A stretch of 64,000 nt of DNA from Lewinellaceae bacterium (lineage in GTDB: Bacteria > Bacteroidota > Bacteroidia > Chitinophagales > Saprospiraceae), in the NCBI GenBank assembly GCA_020636005.1, contig JACJYR010000004.1, positions 1 to 64,000 on the forward strand, in the 5' to 3' direction. This document shows positions 41,167 to 50,906 of the stretch, one piece after another. Every line of letters begins with the position of its first letter. Position 1 is the first letter of the stretch. The translations under genes and the position numbers were made by a program. The notes under the pieces are model-generated. The model was not told where the DNA came from. It saw only the letters and a program-made list of their open reading frames with translations, and made no database searches.

Positions 41167-43356
41167 TTACAATATCAGCAGCCCATTCTCCTTCAACGCC
41201 CCCCACTCCACCGAGGCCATAAACTCCGCAATATTTCCCATTCCATTTTCCTCAAAATCCTGTTGCAGTTCCTGAAAAGTCATCACGGCCTGGCCGCCGA
41301 TTTTGAGCAGGGGCAGCACATCCACCAGCCATTGGCCGAGTTCGGGAGAGGTTTCCAGTTCCCACTCGTGTTGTTTGTGGTGAAACAGGAGGGATGCCAT
41401 TTCCCCTCCATCTTCATCTTCTACCAGCGTGGCGAGGGGCAGGGGGCCTGTCCATACAACGAGGGCATTTGGGCGGGGAGCTTTTTCGGCGTCGTGACGG
41501 ATGCTTTTGTTGATAAAACCTTTGGGCACGGAGGGCTTCGGCGTTTTAAAATCAAACCATTTTGACAACGGGAAATCCAGGCAAACGCCGTGCATGTAGT
41601 TGAAAAGCGACTTGCGCAGACCTTCCGCATACAAGTCGTGTTCGGTGCCTGTGGGGTCGTCGTGGTAGCGGTCGTTGTCAGCGAAGCCGCCGAAAGCGGG
41701 GCCAGTTTCCACCACACCGTAGGCTGCCGGCTCCAGGCCGACGGGGCTGTGGGCCGTCATGGCGAAGCGATGCCAGAAGCCTGACTGCACCACACCATTT
41801 TCAAATAATTGCCGCACCATTTCCATCGAATCAATGGTCTCCTGCGCCGTCTGCGTCGGGAAGCCATACATCAGGTAGGCGTGCACCATGATGCCCGCCC
41901 CGGTGAAATGGTGCGCCACCCTGGCCACCTGTGCTACGGTCACGCCTTTTTTCATGCGCTCCAGCAGGCGGTCGGAGGCCACTTCCAGGCCACCGGACAC
42001 GGCGATGCAACCAGACAGATTCAGCAGTTCGCAAAGGTCGGCGGTGAAGCTTTTTTCAAAACGGATGTTCGTCCACCAGGTGACGGTGAGGCGGCGGCGC
42101 AGGATTTCGAGGGCGAGGTCACGCAACAGGGCAGGCGGGGCAGCCTCGTCCACGAAGTGGAAGCCTTGTTCGCCCGTTTGGGCGATGATGGTTTCGATGC
42201 GGTCGCAGAGCAGGGCCGCCGTCATCGGTTCGTAGCGCTGAATGTAGTCGAGCGTCACGTCGCAGAAGGAACATTTTCCCCAATAGCAGCCGTGGGCGAG
42301 GGTGAGCTTGTTCCAGCGGCCATCGCTCCAGAGGCGGTGCATGGGGTTTACAACTTCGATGACAGAAAGGTAATCGTGCAAGGGCAAGTCGCTGTAATCC
42401 GGTGTGCCGGTTTCCCGTTGTGGCACGTCGAGTTCGGGGCTGCCGTTGGCGTAGTTGACCATGCCGCCCATGCAGGTAAAAGTGCGTTTGAGCTGGGCGA
42501 TAGGCCGTCCGCCCGTGAGGTGTTCGAGCAAATGCAGCAGGGGCGCTTCGCCATCATCCAGGCAAACAAAGTCAAGGTAATCGAACACCCGCTCGTCAGA
42601 AAGGCGGCGGAGTTCGGTGTTGGCGTAGCCGCCGCCCATCACGATTTTGGTGTGCGGATGGTTTTTTTTCAAAAACTGCCCACACTTCAAAGCGCCGAAG
42701 AGGTTGCCGGGAAACGGCACGGAAAGGCACGCTACATCGGGTTGGCATTGGGCGATTTTTTGTTCCAGGATTTCCACCAAAATATCTGAGACCAATGTAT
42801 TCGGGGCTTGCAGGGCTTCGTGCATTTCATCAAAATGGGAGGCCGTGCGCCCCAGCCGTTCAGCGTAACGGCTAAAGCCAAAATGCGGGTCAACCGCCTC
42901 CGTGATGAGATCGCCCAAATCTTCGAGGTAAAGGGTGGCGAAGTGGCGGGCCTTGTCTTGGATGCCCATGCTGCCAAAGGCCCAATCGAGGTCTTCGATG
43001 TTGTCAAAGCGGGAGGCTTCGGGCAGGTAGCTTCGGCCACATATTTGGTGCGCCAGGGTGGGGTTTTTGTTTTGTAAAAAGGAAATGACGGGGCCGATGG
43101 TGGCGATGTAGTCGGCTTGCAGGGCGATGATGCGCCCGGCGTTTTCGGAAAGTTCGGCAGGGTGGTTTTCGAGGGAATCGAACAGCCGTTTCAGCCCTTC
43201 CCTGGAAAACAGTTTCAAAATGACTTCGATGCCCAGGTCGGCCTGCTGCGAAGGGTAGCCCTTCGTGTTGAGGAAGCCTTTCAGGTAGCAGGAGGCCGGG
43301 TAGGGCGTGTTCAACTGCGTGAAGGGCGGCGTGAGGAGGAGGATTTTTTGCTTCAA
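41167..43356 (-). CDS. B12-binding-type radical SAM protein with TTG start
   Basis: Cytoplasmic enzyme of about 729 residues. The N-terminus KQKILLLTPPFTQLNTPYPA and the region PDVACLSVPFPGNLFGALK..KIVMGGGYANTELRRL (about 205-275) form the cobalamin-binding-like Rossmann half. The radical SAM core follows with LAHGCYWGKCSFCDVTLDYI, i.e. C-x4-C-x2-C rather than the usual C-x3-C-x2-C. No ATG exists near the conserved start; I propose TTG at 43356 (LKQKILLLT). A GTG at 43425 is in frame but encodes a non-conserved stretch from the palindrome side. Reaction unknown; B12 radical SAM enzymes include methylases and ring-forming enzymes. Confidence 0.87.
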   Translation of the reverse strand: MKQKILLLTPPFTQLNTPYPASCYLKGFLNTKGYPSQQADLGIEVILKLFSREGLKRLFDSLENHPAELSENAGRIIALQADYIATIGPVISFLQNKNPTLAHQICGRSYLPEASRFDNIEDLDWAFGSMGIQDKARHFATLYLEDLGDLITEAVDPHFGFSRYAERLGRTASHFDEMHEALQAPNTLVSDILVEILEQKIAQCQPDVACLSVPFPGNLFGALKCGQFLKKNHPHTKIVMGGGYANTELRRLSDERVFDYLDFVCLDDGEAPLLHLLEHLTGGRPIAQLKRTFTCMGGMVNYANGSPELDVPQRETGTPDYSDLPLHDYLSVIEVVNPMHRLWSDGRWNKLTLAHGCYWGKCSFCDVTLDYIQRYEPMTAALLCDRIETIIAQTGEQGFHFVDEAAPPALLRDLALEILRRRLTVTWWTNIRFEKSFTADLCELLNLSGCIAVSGGLEVASDRLLERMKKGVTVAQVARVAHHFTGAGIMVHAYLMYGFPTQTAQETIDSMEMVRQLFENGVVQSGFWHRFAMTAHSPVGLEPAAYGVVETGPAFGGFADNDRYHDDPTGTEHDLYAEGLRKSLFNYMHGVCLDFPLSKWFDFKTPKPSVPKGFINKSIRHDAEKAPRPNALVVWTGPLPLATLVEDEDGGEMASLLFHHKQHEWELETSPELGQWLVDVLPLLKIGGQAVMTFQELQQDFEENGMGNIAEFMASVEWGALKENGLLIL

Positions 43357-43426
43357 AAAATAAGGTTGAGGAGCGAAGGTACGGAAGGCGGGGAAATTTC
43401 TTTGCGGCTCGCCCACCACTAACACT

Positions 43427-43506
43427 GCCCCTGGCCCCTAACGGGGAACCATATCTGTAACCTTCTGCGAATTTCCCCGTGTGGTTCCCCTTTAGGGGCC
43501 AGGGGC
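43427..43506. repeat. GCCCCTGGCCCCTAA inverted repeat
   Basis: Arms of 25 bp with one mismatch: 43427-43451 (GCCCCTGGCCCC, then TAACGGGGAACCA) and 43482-43506. Sequence-related to the inner pair of the 20782-20983 foldback (CCGCCCCAGACCCC). Sits 71 bp before the radical SAM start. Confidence 0.8.
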
Positions 43507-43524
43507 GGGTCAGGGCCACGCCCA

Positions 43525-46500
43525 TCACTCCTTCTTCACGACTTTCAATACAACCTGCCCATCCGCCGATGAAAGCCAGAGGCAATACAGGCCATCTGGC
43601 AAACCGTCCATTTCAATAGATATTTGGTATTTTCCAGCAGACAACATTTCTTGTACAAGCACAGTCCGCACCATCTGACCGAGGGGACTGACCAAAACCA
43701 ATGTCACTTCGCCTGCTTTTGGCAAAAACAATTCGGCTGTCACCTTTCCATTGGCCGGGTTTGGGTAGGCCGATAAATGTGGGGCTTTGGCAGCCCGCTC
43801 TTCTACTTCATCCAGCAATATGGAAATCACCACTTCCACGATACTGTCGCAGCCGTTGGATTGGGGGAAGGTTTGGGTAAACATGGTGTCGGTCCAAATG
43901 GGCATTCCCTGCCAAATTTCGCCTGCCATCAGTGTAGTGTCGAAAGTGGCAAAGCTATTCGCCAGGAATTCCAAATCCACAAAAATGATGGAGTCGCAGC
44001 CGTTGAAGGCAGCGTTGTGCAATACCTCCACGCCACTTGGGTTTTCACCATTGTAAACCGTGCCGTTTATCGTGATGCTTTCGTCCTCGCAAATCGGGCC
44101 GACCCACTCGCTTTCCGCTGCCGGGTAAAATGCCAGCGATACTTGCACCGTAGAGTCGCAACCTAAGTAGCTGCCTTCCATAAAAGTCTCGCTGCCCTGC
44201 GGGTTGCTGGCATCGTAGATCGAGCCGTTCACGGTGATGCTTTCGCCGGGGCAGAGCGTGGGGCTGAGTTGTGAAACGACCTCATTACCGAAACTAAGGG
44301 AAATGCTCAAGGTGGAATCGCAGCCCTGCCAACTGGCATTGGGCAGGAGTTCTGTGCCGGTGGGATTCGCTTCATCGTACACCGTGCCGTTGATGCTTAG
44401 GCTGCCGCCAAAACAAAGGGTTTGTTCCAATGCGCCATTTGCCGCAGGCAGAAAAGAAAGGGAAACGTGGATGATGGAATCACAGCCCTGCCAGTTGGCA
44501 TTGGGCAAAATTTCTGTTCCACTTGGATTGGTTTCGTCGTACAAGGTGCCATTGACCATTAAGCTGCCGCCGGTGCAAAGTGTTTCGGCAATCGTGGAAA
44601 CTGCCGTTTCATAAAAATCCAAGGAGATGGCCAAAGTAGAATCGCAGCCATGCCAACTTGCATTTGGGAAGGTTTCCACGCCCGTTGGGTTGGCTTCGTC
44701 GTATGCCGTGCCGTTGATGATAAGGCTTTCACTGGGGCAGAGCGTTTGTTGAAATAGGCCATTTGCTGTAGGCCAAAAGGAAAGGGAAACGCTGACGGTG
44801 GAGTCGCAGCCCTGCCAACTGGAGTTGGCCAATATTTCGGTGCCGTTTGGATGATTTTCATCGTACACCGTGCCGTTCACGGTGATGCTTTCACCGGGGC
44901 AGAGGCTTTGTTCCAATATCCCGTTTGCCCCAGGCAAAAAAGAAAGGGATACTACAAGGTTGGAGTCACAGCCTTGCCAACTGGCGCCCTGCAAGACTTC
45001 CGTGCCCGAAGGATTCGCCTCGTTGTACACGCTGCCGTTTACAGTAAGGCTTTCACCAGCGCAGAGGGTTTGCTGCAACTGCCCATTTGCCGCAGGCAAC
45101 ACTGCTATTTCCGTGATGAAAACGCTGTCGAAGAAGGCATAAAAGACGGTGTCCCTGACAATGGCATCTGCCGTGTACACTTCCCCCTGCCAGGTCTCGC
45201 CAGCGCAGAGCGTGACGGCATTGGTCTGTGTGTAAACAGGCAATGGGATTCGATGTACCACCGTGGGCGTAATGACGGGGTCGTTGAAATCAAAATAAAT
45301 GGCAGCATCATTTTCGATAACATCACCGGGCAGGTTTCCATCCGTTTGGGCAATGTGGAATTTCATAAAACCAATCGAGCCATCGAGGTTGGAGGTGCTG
45401 TCAGGCAGGTTGATATTGTCGAAGGTGAAAACGGCCACATTACCATTTTCCAAAACAAAAGAATAGGGGTGGCTGGAGGCCCCAGGGCTCAGGGTAGCGG
45501 GGTCGAGCAGGGGCGATAAAGTGTCCCGTAGCACGACGGTAAAAGCTGGGGCCGTACCTGTATTTTGAAAGAGGATTTGGTAGTCCAGTTCGGTAGTGTT
45601 TTCTATAAAATGCTCCGGGCCAATGCCTTTTGGGAAAGGCTTTTTGATATTGGGGTCGTAGCTGCCCACACTTTCATCGCAGAAAACGGAGATGAAAGCC
45701 TCCTCGTCGCCATAAGGGTATTGGGTGACAAAGCCCCGGCTGAAATTATTGGCCGGGTTGGCCCCGCAGCCTTCCTCCCATATGGCATTTTTCTTCCCAG
45801 TTGGATGGCCGTCTGGCTGGTGGGTCTCCAGGCGCAAGGTTTGCCCCTGCACGGGGAACACGATGCTGGTGTCTCCGCCCGCAGGCAGTTGAAAAGCCAT
45901 GATTTCGTCGGGGCGGAGCAGCACGTTGTCCTCAATGACCAGATAGGGAATCGGGGTGGCCATATCGCCCAGGCCCGTATTTTTTATGGTAAAAGTGACG
46001 CTGTTGTTTTCGCAGCGGGAGGAGAGTTCGATGTTGGAGCCGTCCCAGTTGGGATTGGGTGTGGGGCAGGGCAATTCTGGAAAAATATGTGCTTCCACGC
46101 AGTAGGTTTGGCCGACTATAGCAGTGCAGCCAAGTTTTGCCTTGACCACAAAGGTTGCGCACACAAATGGGTCAATATTTCCGAGATTAAACCAAAGTGT
46201 GTCGCCGTTTTGGGCCATCAACGGCATGGAGGATGATTCGAAAATGAGCGCTGGATCGAGTATTACCAGTACCGAGGCATTGTAGGCAGGCTCGGGGCCA
46301 AGGTTGCAATATTTTACAACAACCGTGGACAAGTTGCAGGCCCGGAAACGGTTCACCGCCACATCCACATAAGGGATGGCGCAGTGGGGCAATTGAACCA
46401 CAAAATCTTTGGTATAGCAGCCCTGGGTATTCACCGTAACAGGCGAGGTGGCATTGCAAATCTGCCAATCACCAAAGCCAGCATTGCCTGTGGCCTGGTA

Positions 46501-48408
46501 GGTGCCTGGCGGCAAGCCTATTGAATAATACCCTTGGCTGTTGGGGTAAGCAAAAAAATCATTTCCATTGCCATCTTGGAATTGGACGGACATGCCAGCA
46601 GGAAAATTACCTGAATCTGGCAGGCAATCACCGTCCAGATCAAAATTTATTCTGCCATGGACAACCCCAGGTTCGACGGGAAAACTGGAACAGAACAGGC
46701 CGATGTGCCTTACCTCAGAAGGTTCATTGACATAAACAAAGAAAGGATTCGTGCTTGACTGGCAATTTTGATAAGTGGTCAGCGGGGTTATTTTGTAGGT
46801 GGCAAACATGGAGACGGGCAGGCTGTAAAAACTGTTTGCACTTGAGCGTACAATCGTGTCCAGAAAAGGATAGTCGCAAGTGATGTGCAAATCCATGCAC
46901 GGCAACTGCATTTCGTTGCCAGAATATTGCCCGTTCATATTTGCATCGTGAAACGTAATACCACTCAAGGAGGCGTTCTGGACGGGTTTGAACAACAATA
47001 CGCCCAGGCTGGTAGTGTCGTAAAAAGTAGTGAGGTGAAAAGTCGGCAAGGGCTGGCAGGGCTGCAATTCCAATTGAGAATTGGGTGTAATCAGGTTGAC
47101 CGTATAGACGCCCGTGTCAAGAATTGCCTCAAAATCGCCACCTAAAGAGTTGATGAGGGTCGTAAAAGTATCTTCCCCAACAAACTGTAATCCCAACCCT
47201 GTCGGAAATTGGTCGCCCGGTTGGTCGAACACACAATTGTTATTGACATCCAGTGCCAATTTTCCAACGACATGGTGCGAGTTGACCACCCCGTTGCTGT
47301 CAATGGCAATGGTAAAATTGTTGGGGTTGAACAATTCCCCCGTAAAGGCATAGCCACCCGTAGCAGTGGCCGTGATGGCAGATGCGGCACCTCCGCTATT
47401 AAATGGCCCGTCCTTCCATAGTTTTGACCACACATGATAGCCGTTGGCATCGAACCTATAGAGCTGCAAGAACTGCCCAATAGTATAGCCTGTGGCCATG
47501 CAACCTCCATCGGTTGTGGCGGCAATCCTTGGATCGCTCAAAGGCCCCCAAACAGCCAAAACTCCCGACGCCCATAGCTGTTGTCCGTCATCGTCAAATT
47601 TGAAGATAGTATGGTTGTTGGCATCTATGATTGTACCAACGAAAAATCCATTGCCCGCTGCAGCGACTATATCCGTGAAAGCCCCCTGTAGTTGATCCAA
47701 AACGTAATTATCGCTTAGTGTACCGTCCACTAAAAACGTTTGCACGGCAACCCGTTGGGCAGTTTGGTCAAAGTATCCTACTACTCCCGTTGCGTTGTTT
47801 AAAAAAGCCATCTTTACGGGCGCTGTATCAAAGGTGCTTGGCAGGGAGTGTTGCCAATTCAAGCTACCCCCTGGTTGAAACTCAATAAATAGTAATTCCC
47901 CATTGCCACCGTTGTCCTTTTTTCCTGCCAATATCAAATTAGCATTGGGGGAAAGCACTGCGTCCGTGCATGAAAAATTAGAAACTCCATCGTTGTAGGC
48001 ATGTTCTTCCAAAAACGCCCCCCCCGCCGACCGGATCTGCCAGTAAAGTTCCCGGTCGCCCGAGCCGCCAGCCATTTCCCTATCACCGGCAACGGCGAAG
48101 CCGCCATTGGGAAGTTCCACCAAGCTGACCCCACGAACAGTAAGGTCAGTGGTCAAAGGTTGCGACCAAATGGTGTTGCCCGCCAAATCCAATTTCATCA
48201 ATAACTGTACGCTCAATGAACTCGAATCTGTCAACACTAATAGATTTCCGTCCTGAGTGTCAATGATGTCTTTACCGGAACCAGGAAAAGAACCATTTGG
48301 CCCATTAGGGAATACTTTTTCAAAGCCTTGCCCTTGGGCAACTGACTGGGCAAACAGCAATGCCATGCAAAAAAAGAGATGTCGGATAGCGTAGGTATTT
48401 TTTTTCAT
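43525..48408 (-). CDS. Giant T9SS surface protein with seven 54-residue repeats
   Basis: Secreted protein of 1627 residues. Signal peptide (MKKNTYAIRHLFFCMALLFA, cleavage near VAQG). Residues 30-380: repeats of a propeller-like type (DTQDGNLLVLTDSS, TTDGGCMATGYT). Residues 380-740: SdrD_B-like modules (VGKLALDVNNNCVFDQ, INFDLDGDCLPDSG). Residues 900-1090: conserved-repeat/DUF11-like domains. About 1110-1490: seven tandem repeats of TLC-GES-x-VNGTVYDE...WQGCDS with few gaps. Residues 1540-1627: T9SS type A sorting domain (SAYPNPANGKVTAE to VVLKVVKKE). Expected to be translocated by the type IX system and anchored or released at the surface. Adhesin-like role is inferred. Confidence 0.92.
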   Translation of the reverse strand: MKKNTYAIRHLFFCMALLFAQSVAQGQGFEKVFPNGPNGSFPGSGKDIIDTQDGNLLVLTDSSSLSVQLLMKLDLAGNTIWSQPLTTDLTVRGVSLVELPNGGFAVAGDREMAGGSGDRELYWQIRSAGGAFLEEHAYNDGVSNFSCTDAVLSPNANLILAGKKDNGGNGELLFIEFQPGGSLNWQHSLPSTFDTAPVKMAFLNNATGVVGYFDQTAQRVAVQTFLVDGTLSDNYVLDQLQGAFTDIVAAAGNGFFVGTIIDANNHTIFKFDDDGQQLWASGVLAVWGPLSDPRIAATTDGGCMATGYTIGQFLQLYRFDANGYHVWSKLWKDGPFNSGGAASAITATATGGYAFTGELFNPNNFTIAIDSNGVVNSHHVVGKLALDVNNNCVFDQPGDQFPTGLGLQFVGEDTFTTLINSLGGDFEAILDTGVYTVNLITPNSQLELQPCQPLPTFHLTTFYDTTSLGVLLFKPVQNASLSGITFHDANMNGQYSGNEMQLPCMDLHITCDYPFLDTIVRSSANSFYSLPVSMFATYKITPLTTYQNCQSSTNPFFVYVNEPSEVRHIGLFCSSFPVEPGVVHGRINFDLDGDCLPDSGNFPAGMSVQFQDGNGNDFFAYPNSQGYYSIGLPPGTYQATGNAGFGDWQICNATSPVTVNTQGCYTKDFVVQLPHCAIPYVDVAVNRFRACNLSTVVVKYCNLGPEPAYNASVLVILDPALIFESSSMPLMAQNGDTLWFNLGNIDPFVCATFVVKAKLGCTAIVGQTYCVEAHIFPELPCPTPNPNWDGSNIELSSRCENNSVTFTIKNTGLGDMATPIPYLVIEDNVLLRPDEIMAFQLPAGGDTSIVFPVQGQTLRLETHQPDGHPTGKKNAIWEEGCGANPANNFSRGFVTQYPYGDEEAFISVFCDESVGSYDPNIKKPFPKGIGPEHFIENTTELDYQILFQNTGTAPAFTVVLRDTLSPLLDPATLSPGASSHPYSFVLENGNVAVFTFDNINLPDSTSNLDGSIGFMKFHIAQTDGNLPGDVIENDAAIYFDFNDPVITPTVVHRIPLPVYTQTNAVTLCAGETWQGEVYTADAIVRDTVFYAFFDSVFITEIAVLPAANGQLQQTLCAGESLTVNGSVYNEANPSGTEVLQGASWQGCDSNLVVSLSFLPGANGILEQSLCPGESITVNGTVYDENHPNGTEILANSSWQGCDSTVSVSLSFWPTANGLFQQTLCPSESLIINGTAYDEANPTGVETFPNASWHGCDSTLAISLDFYETAVSTIAETLCTGGSLMVNGTLYDETNPSGTEILPNANWQGCDSIIHVSLSFLPAANGALEQTLCFGGSLSINGTVYDEANPTGTELLPNASWQGCDSTLSISLSFGNEVVSQLSPTLCPGESITVNGSIYDASNPQGSETFMEGSYLGCDSTVQVSLAFYPAAESEWVGPICEDESITINGTVYNGENPSGVEVLHNAAFNGCDSIIFVDLEFLANSFATFDTTLMAGEIWQGMPIWTDTMFTQTFPQSNGCDSIVEVVISILLDEVEERAAKAPHLSAYPNPANGKVTAELFLPKAGEVTLVLVSPLGQMVRTVLVQEMLSAGKYQISIEMDGLPDGLYCLWLSSADGQVVLKVVKKE

Positions 48409-48582
48409 GTTTCAAATATTGGGATTCTTTCAAACTAAAGGCCTGGAATTTTTTCAGCGCTACAAAAATTCACCATTCGCTCCATAGTGCCAAAGACATT
48501 TTTCACCAAAAATCAAAAAGTAAAAATCGCTAATCTGGCTTATTTGCTATTATTGCTATTATTTTTGGTAAAAAAGTAAATC

Positions 48583-49983
48583 ATGGCCCAAAACAAACTC
48601 CTCGTCCTATTCAACCACCTCACAGGCTTGGAAAAACGGGAATTCAGCCGCTACATCGCCTCGGACTATTTCAACAAGCGGGACGACCTGCAGGCGCTGT
48701 GGTCGTATTTGCTCTATGAATTTGCCCCGGCGGGCGGCGTTTTTTCCAAGGAGAAAGCCTTCGAGGCCATCTATCCCGGCGAAGCATTTGACGAGGTGAA
48801 ACTGCGCTATCCCATGTCGTGGCTCGTGAAGGGCATCGAATACTTCCTGGCCATGCGCCGCTTCGAAAAGGACAATGCCGAACAAGCCCTCCAACTCGCT
48901 ACCGCTTGCCGGGAGAAAAACCTCGAAAAGCAATTTCAACAAGCCATACTACTGGCCGAAAAGCAACTGGAAACACAGGTAAAAGACCAGGACTACCACC
49001 ACCTTCGCTACCGACTGGAACTGGAGCGCTACGCCTATTCAGAATCGCAAAAACGAACGGAGGCCAATAACCTCGCCGAGGTGGGCCGCTCGCTCGATGC
49101 CTACTTGCTGGCCGCCAAACTCAAGCAAAGTTGCCTCCAACTGGCGCACCAGGCCGTCTATCAGGTGGACTACGACTATACCTTCCTGCCCGCCCTGCTG
49201 CATTTTTTGGAAAGGGGCCGTTTTCTGGAAATACCCGCCATCGCCCTTTACTACCACTGCTACCGGGCGCTGACGGAGGGCAACGAAGGGCATTTCAGGC
49301 AGTTCAAGGATTTGCTGGAAAAGAGCACCCAGGCATTTTCCGCCAGCGAAATCAAAGACCTCTGGCTGCTCGCCATCAACTTTTGCATCAAACGCCTCAA
49401 CACGGGCGGCAGGGCCTACGTGCAGGAAGCTTTCGACCTCTACCGCAACGGCATTGAGCAGGGCATCCTGCTCGAACAGGGCCTGCTGGGTCGTTTCGCC
49501 TACAAAAACACCGTGGCGCTCGGCCTCACGCTCGGTCAGTTGGAGTGGGTGCACGGTTTTATTGAAACCTACCAATCGGCGCTCGAACCGGCCCACCGGG
49601 AAAACTTTTACCACTACAACCTCGCCCGTTATTTTTTCACCACCAAAAACTACGGCCAGGCGATGGAACTCCTCGTGCGGGTGGGCGACAGCGACCTGCT
49701 GCTCAACCTGGACGCCAAGCTGATGCTGCTGAAAATGTACTACGAACTGGAGGAGTTCGACGCCCTCGATTCGCTGTTGGCCAGCATGAAAATCTTCATC
49801 CGCCGCCGCCAGGAACTGGGCTACCAGAAGGACCATTACCTCGGCATCGTGCGCTACACGCAAAAGCTGATGGCGCTGCGGCCCGGCGACCGGGATGGGG
49901 CGGAAAGGTTGCGGCGGGAGATTGAAGCGGCGGTGGGGCTGCCGGAAAAGGAGTGGTTATTGGGGCAAGTGATTTTGCAATGA
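48583..49983 (+). CDS. TPR-like helical protein, unknown function
   Basis: Soluble protein of 466 residues, nearly all helical: repeated pairs such as LLVLFNHLTGLEKREFSRYI, QQAILLAEKQLETQ and AMELLVRVGDSDLLLNLDAK look like tetratricopeptide-type repeats. No signal peptide and no catalytic motif. I have the impression that such proteins are common in Saprospiraceae, but no function is known to me. A -7-like TATTTTTG lies at 48560-48567, 16 bp before the ATG; no -33 in register. Divergent from the T9SS surface protein gene (174-bp gap). Confidence 0.75.
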   Translation: MAQNKLLVLFNHLTGLEKREFSRYIASDYFNKRDDLQALWSYLLYEFAPAGGVFSKEKAFEAIYPGEAFDEVKLRYPMSWLVKGIEYFLAMRRFEKDNAEQALQLATACREKNLEKQFQQAILLAEKQLETQVKDQDYHHLRYRLELERYAYSESQKRTEANNLAEVGRSLDAYLLAAKLKQSCLQLAHQAVYQVDYDYTFLPALLHFLERGRFLEIPAIALYYHCYRALTEGNEGHFRQFKDLLEKSTQAFSASEIKDLWLLAINFCIKRLNTGGRAYVQEAFDLYRNGIEQGILLEQGLLGRFAYKNTVALGLTLGQLEWVHGFIETYQSALEPAHRENFYHYNLARYFFTTKNYGQAMELLVRVGDSDLLLNLDAKLMLLKMYYELEEFDALDSLLASMKIFIRRRQELGYQKDHYLGIVRYTQKLMALRPGDRDGAERLRREIEAAVGLPEKEWLLGQVILQ

Positions 49984-50027
49984 AAAATTACGGATAGCAC
50001 AAAACCGATGATTAAATTTCCAAAATT

Positions 50028-50178
50028 GGTAGTGGCATCTTTAACTGACGCAGGTATTTTGAGAGGCCGGGTTATCGAACCCGCAGTTCCAGAACTGCCG
50101 GGTTCGATAACCAACCTCTCAAAAAAACATAAATGGCCAAGTGACTTTTCATCCACCAGTTAAAGAATGCCATTACCC
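50028..50178 (-). repeat. Family C MITE-like element, copy 1
   Basis: About 151 bp, opposite orientation to copy 2. Inverted ends GGTAGTGGCATCTTTAACTG and CAGTTAAAGAATGCCATTACC. Centre: degraded palindrome GAGAGGCCGGGTTATCGAAC...CCAACCTCTC (50061-50120). Immediately precedes the AbiEii remnant. Confidence 0.85.
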
Positions 50179-50214
50179 CATAATTCACTATTTTTGTTGA
50201 AACGTAGAAATAAA

Positions 50215-50762
50215 ATGACCTTCAGGGAGTTTGAAACTGTATTTAAGGATTTTGCTGTCGTCTCGATTGTTGAATCCGCAATGTTATCAGTGGTGCTTTC
50301 CATTGCTATGTCCGTTTCCCAAACTTGCTGTTTGAGGCCGGGCTGAGCGGCCATCGGGAAGCAAAAATCTTGATAAACCTTGATACAGAACCCCAAGGTT
50401 TTGTATTTGAACCTGAACTTTTTTTCCTCAATAAATTCGATGTTTTTACCGGCATCCATACTTCACCGATTGACATTTTATTGAGCCAAAAATTCCTGGC
50501 TATGACACAGCGCCGCCGACCGCAAGGACGTGATTTTTTCGATGCTGTTTTTCTATTGGGGCGTACGAAGCCCAACTATGATTTCTTGAAATTCCGGTTG
50601 GATATTTCTACCACGGCAGCCCTCAGGGAGCATCTTATTTCCTTGTGCAAAAAACTTGATTTTGAGACACTTGCGAAGGATGTGCAGCCTTTTCTTTTCA
50701 ATCCAGGTGATGTGCAGCGGGTGCTGATGTTCCCAAAATATATTGAAAAGGTCGCACTTTAA
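50215..50762 (+). pseudogene. AbiEii/AbiGii-type nucleotidyl transferase remnant, frameshifted
   Basis: The ATG at 50215 opens a frame (MTFREFETVFKDF, VVSIVESAM) that stops near 50345. The conserved part of the family continues in a different frame: YVRFPNLLFEAGLSGHREAK, DTEPQGF, NKFDVFTGIHTSPIDILLSQ, RRRPQGRDFFDAVFLLGRTK and KKLDFETLAKDVQPFLFNPG, to a stop at 50762. The frame change must fall between about 50270 and 50340. The C-terminal ORF alone (146 codons from CTG 50325) has no ATG. A family C element ends 36 bp upstream. Intact relatives are toxins of abortive-infection/TA systems; this one is probably dead, and no antitoxin gene is seen. Confidence 0.65.
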
Positions 50763-50906
50763 TATTGGAAGACTTGCATTTATACTGTACGCTGATGGCC
50801 TTTGGCAGTTGGCAAAAGCCAATGGCCAACTGCCCACAGCTAATAGCAACCCGACAAAACCATCCATGCTGAATGGGTCAACAATCAACGCCACATCTGC
50901 CCCGTA

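Noticed and set aside
41809..42789. 326-codon plus-strand open frame
   Set aside because: Antisense to the radical SAM gene; the sequence is low-information shadow.
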